A stretch of DNA of 64,000 bases from Limimaricola cinnabarinus LL-001 (GTDB taxonomy: Bacteria > Pseudomonadota > Alphaproteobacteria > Rhodobacterales > Rhodobacteraceae). Each line of letters opens with the position of its first letter. Positions within the stretch are counted from its first letter, which is position 1. The position numbers and the translations under genes were made by a program. The stretch is from assembly GCF_000466965.1 (NCBI RefSeq), contig NZ_BATB01000003.1, positions 62,001 through 126,000 on the forward strand, read 5' to 3'. This document shows, piece by piece, positions 18,605-27,808 of the stretch. The notes under the pieces are model-generated. The model was given only the letters and a program-made list of their open reading frames with translations, was not told the DNA's origin and did no database searches.

Positions 18605-18885
18605 ATCGCCCCCACCTCGTCGGGAATCTCGAAGAAACTCGGGTGGCGATAGACCTTTGATTTCGGCGCGGCAAAGTTCTGCTCGGCCATGTCGGGATCG
18701 AAGGCGGTGATCTTGTTCGATTCCACCACCCAGATGCTCATACCCTCGTTGCGACGCGTATAGACGTCACGCGCGTTCCTGAGCGCCATCTCGGCGTCGG
18801 GCGCGTGCAGCGAGCCGACATGCCGATGCGACAGCCCGTGCTGGCCGCGAATGAAGATCTCCCACAGGGGCCATTCCTTGCTCAT
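18601..18885 (-). CDS. paaB: Phenylacetyl-CoA epoxidase subunit PaaB
   Basis: 94 residues. [20 protein letters not shown] and the [19 protein letters not shown] stretch are diagnostic for PaaB, the small subunit that bridges PaaAC units of the oxygenase. The ATG at 18885 overlaps the paaA stop (ATGA). No cofactor motif is expected. Confidence 0.94.
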   Translation of the reverse strand: MSKEWPLWEIFIRGQHGLSHRHVGSLHAPDAEMALRNARDVYTRRNEGMSIWVVESNKITAFDPDMAEQNFAAPKSKVYRHPSFFEIPDEVGAM

Positions 18886-19859
18886 GCCGCCCCCTCCGCC
18901 ACCATGTTCCGTCGTTTCTCGGCATGGGCAGTCAGCCCGTCGCGATACCACGCGCCGTCGTCCCAAGCCTTGTTGCGCGCCGCCAGCCGGTCGCGGTTGC
19001 ACGGGCCGTTGCCCCTGAGCACCTCGTGAAACTCGGACCAGTCCGGCTCTCCGAAATCATGGCCCCCCTTCTCCTCGTTCCAAGCGAGGTCCGGGTCGGG
19101 CACAGTGAGGCCCAGCCACCCGGCCTGTGGCACGGTCTGGTCGACGAATTTCTGACGCAGTTCGTCATTGGTGTTCTGCTTGATGCCCCACTTCGTCGAC
19201 TGCTCGGAATGCACCGAGTCCTTGTCGGAGGGGCCGAACATCATCAGCGAAGGCCACCACCAGCGATCGAGCGCGTCCTGCGCCATCGCCTTCTGGTCAT
19301 CGGTGCCCTGGCACAGCTGGCGCATGATGTCGAAGCCCTGCCGCTGGTGGAAGCTCTCCTCCTTGCACACCCGGATCATCGCACGGGAATAGGGGCCGTA
19401 GGAGCAACGTTGCAGCGGCACCTGGTTCATGATCGCGGCGCCATCCACGAGCCAGCCGACGGCACCGATATCGGCCCAGGTCAGGGTCGGGTAGTTGAAG
19501 ATCGAAGAGTACTTGGCCTTGCCCGACAAGAGCTGCGCCGTCATCTCGTCGCGGCTGATCCCGAGCGTCTCGGCGGCGCAGTAGAGGTAAAGGCCATGGC
19601 CCGCCTCGTCTTGCACCTTGGCCAGCAGGATCGCCTTGCGCTGTAGGCTTGGCGCGCGGGTGATCCAGTTGCCCTCGGGAAGCTGGCCCACGATCTCGGA
19701 ATGGGCGTGCTGGCTGATCTGGCGGATCAGCGTCTTGCGATAACCCTCGGGCATCCAGTCATTCGCCTCGATCCGCACGCCGCGATCGATCTTCTCCTGA
19801 AACTCCCGGTCCTTCTCCGAAGCTTCGGCGGCCCCGGTCTCGACGAGCTGTGCATACAT
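18882..19859 (-). CDS. paaA: Phenylacetyl-CoA epoxidase catalytic subunit PaaA
   Basis: 325 residues. This is the catalytic di-iron subunit: [18 protein letters not shown] (ExxH) and [15 protein letters not shown] (EExxH) give the iron ligands. It uses O2 and electrons from PaaE to epoxidise the aromatic ring of phenylacetyl-CoA. The start MYAQLVETG at 19859 is chosen for a GGAG-type site (GCAGGAGATCCGAC) upstream and because it fits the family. It is first in the paaABCDEZ-ior run. A hairpin-forming dyad lies 31 bases upstream. Confidence 0.95.
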   Translation of the reverse strand: MYAQLVETGAAEASEKDREFQEKIDRGVRIEANDWMPEGYRKTLIRQISQHAHSEIVGQLPEGNWITRAPSLQRKAILLAKVQDEAGHGLYLYCAAETLGISRDEMTAQLLSGKAKYSSIFNYPTLTWADIGAVGWLVDGAAIMNQVPLQRCSYGPYSRAMIRVCKEESFHQRQGFDIMRQLCQGTDDQKAMAQDALDRWWWPSLMMFGPSDKDSVHSEQSTKWGIKQNTNDELRQKFVDQTVPQAGWLGLTVPDPDLAWNEEKGGHDFGEPDWSEFHEVLRGNGPCNRDRLAARNKAWDDGAWYRDGLTAHAEKRRNMVAEGAA

Positions 19860-20012
19860 GTCGGATCTCCTGCGGCGGCTAGGGTCCATTCCGCACATGA
19901 AGTGCGGGGCTGCTTGGAAGATGTGACATATTAAGGGGCACATTTCAAGATACGCTTTCTATAATACGTGATGCTTCACCGCAGGCCTGTCCTGTCGGGT
20001 TTGCGGAGCCCG
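19860..20012 (-). promoter_or_regulatory. paaA leader and likely promoter region with a dyad
   Basis: 153 bases between paaX and paaA. It contains the dyad CCGCAC-ATGAA-GTGCGG at 19891-19907 and an AT-rich patch with TATTAT on the minus strand near 19960-19965 that could be a -10 box. PaaX represses paa promoters and is released by phenylacetyl-CoA in E. coli, so an operator here is expected. I cannot match a known PaaX consensus, so the dyad is only a candidate. Confidence 0.4.
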
Positions 20013-20864
20013 TCAGTCGTAGGAGAGATCTGCGATGCGCCGGGCGATCCGCGTCGGATCGGCCCGCAGCGGTCCGTCGCGATCGATGAAATCGCGTGCC
20101 ACGGCGGCATCGGCGCCGGAGGTGAGATGCAAATAGAGCCGCGCGAACAGCGCGCGCACCTCCGGCCCCTGCCAGTCGTCCGGCAGCAGGCCCAAGGGCA
20201 GGGCCGGGTCCGACAGCGCGATGTCGCGGTAGACATGAACCAGAAGAAGCCGCAGGCCCAGCGCCTCCTCGGGGCTGCAGGCAAGCCCTTCCAGAGGCGC
20301 GAAGCCTTCCATGAAATGCCGCATCCGTTCGGCCAGCGCATCGAGCGGCCATGCGGTGCGGGCCATCTCGCTGAGATCGTCCCCGGTCGTCGCGCGAAAA
20401 TGCGGCGCGCCCAAAGGGGGCAGGCCATCGCCCCGGTCGGGCAGGATCGCGAGGTAGGGTTCTGCCATGCCGAAGCGCAGCCGGGTGAGCCGCGTCACCA
20501 GCGCCTCGCGTCCCGGTCCCTGCGGCAGCGTCACGAGGTGCCAGCCCCTGAGCGGCTCGACGCGCGGGCGGCGATAGATCAGCCGCGCCGCGCGCTGAAA
20601 TTCGTCTTCGGCTGCAGGTGTGAGGCGGTAGAAGCTGCGGCGTCCGTCCTTCACCCCCTCGATCCGCTTGGCTGCCACCAGCCGCGAGACGGCGGTGCGG
20701 ACCCTGCTTTCGTTCAGCCCCACGGCAGCGCAGGCGGTGATGATGTTGCCCATCCAGATCTCGCCGCCCCGCGGGGCCACCACGTCACCATAAAGCGTGA
20801 CGATGAAGGCTCCGGCGCTGACCGGGTTGGCGGCGAGGGCTCGATCGAGAAGGTCAGGTGACAT
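20013..20864 (-). CDS. paaX: Transcriptional repressor PaaX
   Basis: 283 residues. GAFIVTLYGDVVAPRGGEIW followed by a winged-helix region (ESRVRTAVSRLVAAKRIEG) and RRSFYRLTPAAEDEF is the PaaX signature. PaaX binds phenylacetyl-CoA and controls the catabolic genes. The start at 20864 has GGAGCC 5 bases upstream. It lies in the same direction as paaA, 153 bases upstream of it, so it may be cotranscribed or share read-through. The C-terminal PaaX domain is complete (length as in E. coli, about 300). Confidence 0.93.
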   Translation of the reverse strand: MSPDLLDRALAANPVSAGAFIVTLYGDVVAPRGGEIWMGNIITACAAVGLNESRVRTAVSRLVAAKRIEGVKDGRRSFYRLTPAAEDEFQRAARLIYRRPRVEPLRGWHLVTLPQGPGREALVTRLTRLRFGMAEPYLAILPDRGDGLPPLGAPHFRATTGDDLSEMARTAWPLDALAERMRHFMEGFAPLEGLACSPEEALGLRLLLVHVYRDIALSDPALPLGLLPDDWQGPEVRALFARLYLHLTSGADAAVARDFIDRDGPLRADPTRIARRIADLSYD

Positions 20865-21035
20865 GTCGGCTCCGGATGATGCGCAAGGGGCGGTGTACTG
20901 CCCTCGCGTCAAAGGCACAATTCAAAGGCGAAACCCGCTCATGTCCGCAGCCGATCGGGGAGCAGCTCCGAAGCGAACGGGACGTATCCTCCGACGGGCC
21001 CATGCGCCGATGGCGTGCCGGGGACTCGTCACCGG

Positions 21036-21500
21036 TCATCCACCACGCGGCATCACGATCCGCGAGGTCCCCCGAAAGCTGGCGATCAGGGTTCCGTCCT
21101 CTCGCCGCACCGCCACGTCGTAGAGCCCGGAGCGCCCGGCACGCGTCACCTCGGTCCCGGTGCCGACCAGCAGGTCGCCGAGCCGTCCCGGCGCGTGGTA
21201 GACGATGTCACACTGCACGCCCACGGCTTGGTAGTCATAGCTGTTGGCGGCGAAGGCAAAGACGCTGTCGGCGAAGGCGAAGGTCAGGCCGCCATGCAGC
21301 GTGCCATGGCCGTTCACCATGACCTCGCGCACCCGCATCGTCATGACGGCCCGGCCGGGGCCGACCTCCACAAGGGCCATTCCCATCGCCTTGCTGGCCG
21401 TGTCTTCGGCCCACATCTCGGCGGAGCGCCTTTCGGCCTGCGCCTGCGCGTCGGGCATCCGTGCCATTTCGCTACTCAAAGCAGATCTCCGGTGCGGCAT
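21036..21500 (-). CDS. paaI: Hydroxyphenylacetyl-CoA thioesterase PaaI
   Basis: 154 residues, hotdog-fold thioesterase. The motif VNGHGTLHGGLTFAFADSVFAFA includes the HGG loop and the catalytic Asp of the PaaI class. It hydrolyses dead-end ring-hydroxylated phenylacetyl-CoA and protects the CoA pool. The start is uncertain: ATG 21500 has GAGGG 7 bases upstream, but ATG 21467 lies just after the stop of a short upstream frame that has a strong ribosome site, which would fit re-initiation. It is upstream of paaX on the same strand, 171 bases away. Confidence 0.88.
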   Translation of the reverse strand: MPHRRSALSSEMARMPDAQAQAERRSAEMWAEDTASKAMGMALVEVGPGRAVMTMRVREVMVNGHGTLHGGLTFAFADSVFAFAANSYDYQAVGVQCDIVYHAPGRLGDLLVGTGTEVTRAGRSGLYDVAVRREDGTLIASFRGTSRIVMPRGG

Positions 21501-21568
21501 GATTTGCCCTCATCCGGTGCAGGGCCCGCGCCCGAGATCCAACATACTGGGGCGGAATGTTCGCTCAT
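21476..21568 (-). CDS. Possible 30-residue leader frame before paaI
   Basis: ATG at 21568 follows AGGGAGGTG with a 2-base gap, the best ribosome site in the neighbourhood. The frame (MSEHSAPVCWISGAGP...) ends at TGA 21476-21478, eight bases before an in-phase paaI start candidate at 21467. No homology is recognised. It may be a translated leader that couples to paaI, or the remnant of a gene start. Confidence 0.3.
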   Translation of the reverse strand: MSEHSAPVCWISGAGPAPDEGKSCRTGDLL

Positions 21569-21752
21569 GACACCTCCCTGAAATTTCGAATGACCGATAT
21601 AAGGGCCACGCATTCTGTGGCTTTGTTAAAGATTTGTGCAATATTAAAGGCGCTGGGGTGGCGCGTGGCATCCGGTTGCCCACCCCGAGAGGGCACTGCA
21701 ATGTCTGCCTCAATCGCGACGCTGGGACAGTTCGGTCTCTCTTTCGCACGCC

Positions 21753-22774
21753 TCAGCCTGCCGGTGCCTCGGCCGATGGTTTGCCGTCCCCTTCGGGAAA
21801 GAAGCAGGCCGATTTCTGCGTCGCCCCGTCGAGCAGGGGACGCGCGGCGCGGCACTTGTCCTGCGCCTTCCAGCAGCGCGGCGCGAAGGCGCAGCCCGGT
21901 GGCACCGCCAGCGGCGACGGCAATTCGCCCTGAAGCTTGATGCGTTCCTTGCTGGCCTCGGGATCGGCGCGCGGCGTCGCCGACAAGAGCGCCTTGGTGT
22001 AGGGGTGCTGCGGGTTGTCGAAGATCATGTCCTTCGGGCCCGTCTCCACCGCCCGGCCCAGATACATCACCGTCACGTCGTCGGCGACATGACGCACCAC
22101 CGACAGGTCGTGGCTGATGAAGAGATAGGCCAGCTGCATCCGCTCCTGCAGGTCGATCAGCAGGTTCAGCACCGAGGACTGGATCGACACGTCGAGCGCC
22201 GAGACCGGCTCGTCGAGCACCAGCACCTCGGGCTCGAGCATCACGCCCGGCCGATGGCGATGCGCTGGCGCTGTCCGCCCGAGAACATGTGCGGGTAGCG
22301 GTCGAAATGCTCGGGGCGCAGGCCCACGAGGCGCAGCATCTCGCGTGCCTTGGCCTCGCGCTCGGATTTCGGCATCGAGGCGCGGTTGATGAGCAGCGGC
22401 TCCATCAGGATCTGCCCGATCCGCTGGCGCGGGTTGAGCGAGCCGTAGGGGTCCTGGAATACGATCTGCACCTTGGACCGCAGGCCTTTCCAAGCGTCCG
22501 GCGTGGCGTCGGTGCCCGAGATCGACAGCTCGCCGCGCGTCGGCTCCTCGATCAGGGTCACGACGCGGGCCAGCGTGGACTTGCCGCAACCGGATTCGCC
22601 CACCACGGCCAAGGTACGGCCGGGGCTCAATTCGAAGTCGAGATCCGACAGCGCGCGCACGGTCTTCGGCTTGCTGAACAGCCCGCCGCCCACCTCGTAG
22701 TGGCGAGTCAGCCCGCGCGCGGTGACGACGGGGCCGGTCTTGGTGGTCGGGGCGTCGGTGGTCACGGCACTCAC
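21753..22774 (-). CDS. dppF: Dipeptide ABC transporter ATP-binding protein DppF-like, frame broken near 22244
   Basis: About 340 residues when repaired. Walker [18 protein letters not shown]-loop [14 protein letters not shown], signature [14 protein letters not shown], then, in the next frame, Walker [17 protein letters not shown] and the H-loop [17 protein letters not shown]. The C-terminal oligopeptide-transporter region has [14 protein letters not shown]. One missing G/C between GGCCGGGC and GTGATG causes the break. The GTG start at 22774 overlaps the dppD stop (GTGA). It is the last gene of dppABCDF and powers import at the inner face of the membrane. Confidence 0.9.
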
Positions 22775-23748
22775 GAGGCAAGCCTTTCGTCGGTGTTGAG
22801 CGGGTAGTGGCAGCGCGCGAGGCCGAGATCCGGCCCGCGCGGTGCGGGGGGCACCTTGCGGCAATGGTCGTCCGCATAGGGACAGCGCGGCGAGAAAAGG
22901 CAGCCCTGCGGCCGGTCGAACTGCCCCGGCACCACACCGGGGATGGTGGGGAGCCGCTTGTCGGTCGCGCGCTCGGGGAGGGCGGCCAGAAGCGCCGAGG
23001 TGTAGGGGTGATGCGGCGACCGGAACAGCGGGCGCACCGGTTGCTCCTCGACCTTTTGGCCCGCGTAATGCACCGAGACGCGCTGCGCCGTTTCCGCAAC
23101 CACGCCCATGTCGTGAGTGATCAGCACCAGTCCCATGCCGGTTTCGTCACGCAGCCGTACCAGCAGATCAAGGATCTGGGCCTGGATCGTCACGTCGAGC
23201 GCGGTGGTCGGTTCGTCGGCGATCAGCAGCTTGGGGCTGCACGAGATCGCCATGGCGATCATCACCCGCTGGTTCATGCCGCCCGACATCTGGTGCGGAA
23301 AGGCTTTCAACCGCTGTTCGGGGTCGGGAATGCCGACCAGTTCGAACAGCTCCAGCGCCCGCGCCTGTGCGGCGCGACGGTCCATCCCGAGATGGATCCG
23401 CAGCGCCTCGCGGATCTGGAAGCCCACGGTGAAGCAGGGGTTGAGCGAGGACATTGGCTCTTGGAAGATCATCGCCAGATCCTTGCCGACAATCTTGCGG
23501 CGGGCGCGGGCCGACATCTTCGACAAGTCGTGCCCGTCGAAGACCATCTCGTCGGCCGTCACCTTGGCGGTCCAGGGCAGCAGCCCCATCAGCGCCAGCA
23601 TCGACACCGACTTGCCCGATCCGCTTTCGCCGACGATGGCAAGAACGTCGCCCTTGTCCACGTCGAGATCGACCTGGTCGACGGCGCGGAACCGACCGCC
23701 GGTGGTCGCGAACTCGACCGAGAGGTTGCGCAGTCTCAGAAGGCTCAT
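22771..23748 (-). CDS. dppD: Dipeptide ABC transporter ATP-binding protein DppD-like
   Basis: 325 residues, complete. Walker [19 protein letters not shown], signature [14 protein letters not shown], Walker [17 protein letters not shown], and the C-terminal oligopeptide motif with cysteines ([14 protein letters not shown]). It works with DppF as the nucleotide-binding pair of the peptide importer. It starts 4 bases after the dppC stop. Substrate class (di- or oligopeptide) is by family. Confidence 0.93.
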   Translation of the reverse strand: MSLLRLRNLSVEFATTGGRFRAVDQVDLDVDKGDVLAIVGESGSGKSVSMLALMGLLPWTAKVTADEMVFDGHDLSKMSARARRKIVGKDLAMIFQEPMSSLNPCFTVGFQIREALRIHLGMDRRAAQARALELFELVGIPDPEQRLKAFPHQMSGGMNQRVMIAMAISCSPKLLIADEPTTALDVTIQAQILDLLVRLRDETGMGLVLITHDMGVVAETAQRVSVHYAGQKVEEQPVRPLFRSPHHPYTSALLAALPERATDKRLPTIPGVVPGQFDRPQGCLFSPRCPYADDHCRKVPPAPRGPDLGLARCHYPLNTDERLAS

Positions 23749-23752
23749 GAGA

Positions 23753-24661
23753 TCAGCTCCGCTTCAGTTTCGGGTCGAGCGCGTCGCGCAGACCGTCGCC
23801 CATCAGGTTGATGGCGAGCACGGTGATCAGGATCGCGAGGCCGGGGAGGGTAACCACCCACCACGCACGCAGGATGAACTCGCGCGCTTCGGCCAGCATG
23901 GTGCCCCATTCCGGGGTCGGCGGCTGCGCGCCCATGCCGAGAAAGCCCAAGGCAGCGGCGTCGAGGATCGCGGTCGAGAAGCTGAGTGCGGCCTGCACGA
24001 TGATCGGCGCGAGGCAGTTGGGCAGCACCGTGACGAACATCAGCCGCCACAGCCCGGCGCCCGCGACTCGGGCCGAAGTGACGTAATCCTTGCCCAGCTC
24101 GCCGATGACGCTGGCGCGGGTGAGGCGCACGTAATGCGGCTGCAGCACGATCGCGATGGCGATCATCGCATTGGTGAGCGACGGCCCAAGGATCGCCACC
24201 AGAACCAGCGCCAGCAAAAGCGACGGGAAGGCGAGGATGATGTCCATCAGCCGCATGATCAGCGCGTCGAGCCATTTCGGCGAGAAACCCGCCAGAAGAC
24301 CCAAAAGGATGCCGCCCGACGCCGCGACGACGACCACGACGATGCCGACGAAGAACGAATACCGCGCGCCGTTCAAGAGCCGTGAGAGCATGTCGCGACC
24401 TAGCGGATCGGTGCCCAGCGGGAAGCTCCAGTTGCCGCCCTCCTGCCAGACCGGCGGGATCAGCGCGAATTCGCGGAACTGCTGGGTGGGGTCGTGCGGT
24501 GCGATCCACGGCGCGGTGGCGGCGACGATCACGAAGGCGACGAAAATCCAGAAACCGAACACGGCACCGCGGTTTTCGCGAAAATAGAACCAGAACTCGC
24601 GCAGGCGACCGGGGCGCTGCTCGACCTGGGTTTCCACCTCTTTGGAGAGTGCGTGGTCCAT
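23753..24661 (-). CDS. dppC: Dipeptide ABC transporter permease DppC-like
   Basis: 302 residues. One N-terminal membrane segment ([19 protein letters not shown]) is followed by [20 protein letters not shown], characteristic of DppC/OppC, and a BPD_transp_1 domain with five further segments and the EAA-like stretch. The ATG at 24661 overlaps the dppB stop by one base. It forms the membrane channel with DppB. Confidence 0.93.
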   Translation of the reverse strand: MDHALSKEVETQVEQRPGRLREFWFYFRENRGAVFGFWIFVAFVIVAATAPWIAPHDPTQQFREFALIPPVWQEGGNWSFPLGTDPLGRDMLSRLLNGARYSFFVGIVVVVVAASGGILLGLLAGFSPKWLDALIMRLMDIILAFPSLLLALVLVAILGPSLTNAMIAIAIVLQPHYVRLTRASVIGELGKDYVTSARVAGAGLWRLMFVTVLPNCLAPIIVQAALSFSTAILDAAALGFLGMGAQPPTPEWGTMLAEAREFILRAWWVVTLPGLAILITVLAINLMGDGLRDALDPKLKRS

Positions 24662-25668
24662 CAGCGCTTCCTGATCTTGGGGTTGATGAGGCCGTAGAGC
24701 AGGTCGACGGTCAGGTTCACCACCATCACCATCACGGCGATGAGCAGCAGCCCGCCCTGCACGACCGGGTAGTCGCGGCGGAAGATCGAATCGACCATCC
24801 ACTTGCCGATGCCCGGCCATGAAAAGATCGTCTCGGTGAGGATCGCGCCCGCGAGCAGCGTGCCGACCGAAAGGCCGATCACGGTGATGACGGGAATGAG
24901 CGCGTTGCGGAGCGCGTGGATGCCGTTGATCCGGCCCGGCGGCAGGCCCTTGGCACGCGCCGTGCGGATGTAGTCTTCACCAAGGACTTCCAGCATCGCC
25001 GAACGGGTCTGTCGCGCGATCACCGCGAGCGGGATGGTCCCGAGAACGATGGTCGGCAGGATCAGGTGCCGCACGGCGGAGGTGAAGGCGCCGCTCTGGC
25101 CCGACAGCAGGCTGTCGATCAGCATGAAGCCGGTGGTGTCGGGAAAGTAGTAAAGCAGGTCGATCCGACCCGAGACCGGGGTCCAGCCGAGATTGCCCGA
25201 AAACACGATGATCAGCAAAAGCGCCCACCAGAAGATCGGCATCGAGTAGCCGATAAGGGCGGTGGACATCAGCGCACGGTCATAGAACTTGCCACGGTTC
25301 ATCGCGGCGATGACACCCGCCGGAAGGCCAAGGGCCACCGCGAAGATCATCGCACAGATCGACAGCTCCAGCGTTGCCGGGAACAGGGCGAAAAACTCGT
25401 CCCACACGGGCCGCTTGGTGACATAGCTGGTGCCGAGGTCGCCTTGCAGAACGCCGGTCAGATATTCCCAGTACTGTACGAGGACGGGGCGGTCGAAGCC
25501 GAACTGGATCACCAGCTCGTCATAACGCTCCTGCGACATGCCGCGTTCGCCCGCCATGACGATGATCGGATCGCCCGGCAGCACGCGGATGAAGGCGAAC
25601 GAGATGAGGGTCACGCCGATGAAGGTCGGCAGGAAGGTCGCGAAGCGCGACAGCACGTAGCGCAGCAT
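24661..25668 (-). CDS. dppB: Dipeptide ABC transporter permease DppB-like
   Basis: 335 residues. MLRYVLSRFATFLPTFIGVTLISFAFIRVLPGDP is the standard N-terminal start of DppB/OppB permeases (quoted here only as its first residues MLRYVLSRF and the PGDP turn). Six membrane segments and the EAA loop region (ARAKGLPPGRI) are visible. A 335-base gap with a strong inverted repeat separates it from dppA, unlike the tight spacing downstream. Confidence 0.93.
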   Translation of the reverse strand: MLRYVLSRFATFLPTFIGVTLISFAFIRVLPGDPIIVMAGERGMSQERYDELVIQFGFDRPVLVQYWEYLTGVLQGDLGTSYVTKRPVWDEFFALFPATLELSICAMIFAVALGLPAGVIAAMNRGKFYDRALMSTALIGYSMPIFWWALLLIIVFSGNLGWTPVSGRIDLLYYFPDTTGFMLIDSLLSGQSGAFTSAVRHLILPTIVLGTIPLAVIARQTRSAMLEVLGEDYIRTARAKGLPPGRINGIHALRNALIPVITVIGLSVGTLLAGAILTETIFSWPGIGKWMVDSIFRRDYPVVQGGLLLIAVMVMVVNLTVDLLYGLINPKIRKR

Positions 25669-26003
25669 CTAGCGGCCCGCCTTGCAGTGGCCCCGGCGCG
25701 CGGACGCGACGGGGCTGATGAATGAGAGGATGACCATGCCGGTTCGGGTCTCCTGTTGCTGGTGCATCTGGGCGTCGGTCAGGGCGATCGAGGTCGAGGA
25801 AGGGAGGCATTCCAGCGCGGGAACGCCCCCGCAGTGGGCCAAATAGCACAAGGATCACGAAGCTGTCGAGTTATCGTGATCCTTGACGCGGGGTCCGGTC
25901 CAGCCTGCGCCCCGGCCCCCGGCAGGGTCAAGCGACAGGCCCCAAAGACGCGTAGGGCCCGGAGCCATGACAGCCCCGGACCCCGGAGTTCAGCGCACGC
26001 GGA
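25669..26003. other. dppA-dppB intercistronic gap, 335 bp
   Basis: No convincing gene. A 60-codon frame on the minus strand ends just before dppB but lacks a ribosome site and family resemblance. The main structure is the inverted repeat at 25850-25884, listed separately. GC-rich imperfect pairing around 25950-25990 may add a second hairpin just after dppA. Confidence 0.5.
25850..25884 (-). terminator. 11-bp inverted repeat between dppA and dppB
   Basis: AAGGATCACGA (25850-25860) and TCGTGATCCTT (25874-25884) are exact inverted copies with a 13-base loop. There is no T-run. Such intercistronic hairpins often protect the upstream mRNA or partly stop transcription, so that the binding protein is made in excess. 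An operator for a regulator is the alternative. Confidence 0.5.
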
Positions 26004-27586
26004 TTACTCCGCGATGCTCACATCGTGGAAGATGTGGCCGCCCAGCGGGTGCACCACGTAGCCTTCGACCTCTTCGCGCATCGGCATCGACACGACCGAA
26101 TGGGCGATGGTGGCCCAAGGCGCCTGCTCTTTGAACACGACCTGCGCCTGCTCGTAGAGCGCCGCGCGCTCTTCTTGCGTGGTCTTGGTCTTGGCGTCCT
26201 GGATCAGCGCCTCGAACTCCTCGTTGCACCACTGGGCACGGTTCGAGCCGCCGACGCCGTCACAGCCGAGCAGCACGGCGAGGAAGTTGTCCGGATCGCC
26301 GTTGTCGCCGGTCCAGCCGAGCAGCACCGCGCCGTCGCGATCGACCTCCTTGGAGCGCTCGAGATACTCGCCCCACTCGTAGGAGACGATTTCGACATCG
26401 ACGCCGATCTCGGACATGTCCTCTTGGATCAATTCGGCCATGCGCCGCGCGTTCGGGTTGTAGGGGCGCTGCACCGGCATCGCCAGATCTTCATCGACAG
26501 GTCGGTGACGCCGGCCTCTTCGAGCATTGCCTTGGCGGCTTCGGGATCATGCTGATCGTCTTCGACCGCGTCGTTGTAGGACCACATGATCGGTGGGATC
26601 GGGTTCTTGGCGACCGAGCCCGAGCCTTGGAACACCACGTCAAGGATCGCCTGCTTGTCGATCGCCATGTTGAGGGCGCGGCGCACCTCGGGCTGGTCGA
26701 ACGGTGCCTGCTGGGTGTTGTAGGCAAGGTAGCCGACATTGAGGCCCTCTTGCTCCATCACCTCGATGCCCTCGGCCTCCTTCATCGCGGCGATGTCGGC
26801 GGGGTTGGGATAGGGCATGACGTGGCACTCGCCCGCCTGCAGCTTCTGGTAGCGCACGCTCGCGTCGGGCGTGATCGCGAAGATCAGGTTCTCGACCTTG
26901 GCAGGCTCGCCCCAATAGTCGTCGAAGCGCGCGAAGCGGATCACCGCGTCCTTTTGGTAGGCGACGAAGCTGAACGGTCCGGTGCCGATCGGCTGCTGGT
27001 TCAGCATTTCGGGGTTATCCTTGACGCTCTCGGCGTATTCGGCCGAAAGGATCGAGGCGAAATCCATCGCCATGTTGGCAATGAAGGGCGCCTCGGGACG
27101 GGTCAGCGTGAACTTGACGGTGTAGTCGTCGATCTTCTCGATGCTCTCGACGAGATCGGGCATCGACATGCCCTGATAGTACTCCCAAGTGCCGCCGGAG
27201 GCCTTGTTGAAGGGGTGGTTCTCGTCACCCTGACGCTCGAACGAGAAGATCACGTCATCGGCGTTGAAGTCGCGGGTCGGCGTGAACTGGTCGTTGGAGT
27301 GGAATTTCACGCCCTGACGCAGGTTGAAGGTGATCTCGGTGCCGTCCTCGGACACGTCCCAGCTCTCGGCGAGGCCGGGGACCACTTCGGTGGTGCCGGT
27401 CTTGAACTCGGTGAGGTGGTTGTAGACCGTGTGCGACGAGGCGTCGAAGGTGGTGCCGGAGGTATAAAGCGCGGGGTCGAAGCCCTCGGGGCTGCCTTCC
27501 GAGCAATAGACGAGGTTCTGCGCTTGCGCGGCGCCCGCGAGGGCAAGGGTGGCCGCGCCTGCGGCGAGCCATGTCTTTATCTTCAT
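26004..27586 (-). CDS. dppA: Dipeptide-binding periplasmic protein DppA-like, frame broken near 26484
   Basis: About 527 residues when repaired, the usual size for solute-binding family 5. A signal peptide (MKIKTWLAAGAATLALAGAA, cut near AQAQ) leads to NLVYCSEGSPEGFDPALYTS, typical of DppA. The mature protein binds peptides in the periplasm and hands them to DppBC. The frame breaks after DLSMKIW: the rest, MPVQRPYNPNARRMAEL, is in another frame, and one more G in CTGGCGATG restores IWAMPVQRP. The first gene of the operon; the promoter should lie within 27587-27808. Confidence 0.9.
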
Positions 27587-27808
27587 GTCGTTCTCCCTGA
27601 CTGCCCGGCCATTCCGGCACGCGAGGTGACGGCAGGCCGATGCGTTGTGACGGCAGGTTGTCCCAGCGGGCCACGTCAGGCAAGACCCTGCGTCCCTCTG
27701 ACCCGGCGGAAACGCGACGGATCGTCCTCATTGCCCGCCATGTCCGGGCTGTCTTGCGGCTGCGGGGCCGCGCGGGCATGGTCGCGCCAGTTTTCCCGGA
27801 CCGGACTC

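Noticed and set aside
25669-25851. A 60-codon frame on the minus strand just before dppB
   Set aside because: No ribosome site, no family resemblance, and it lies in a hairpin-bearing gap.
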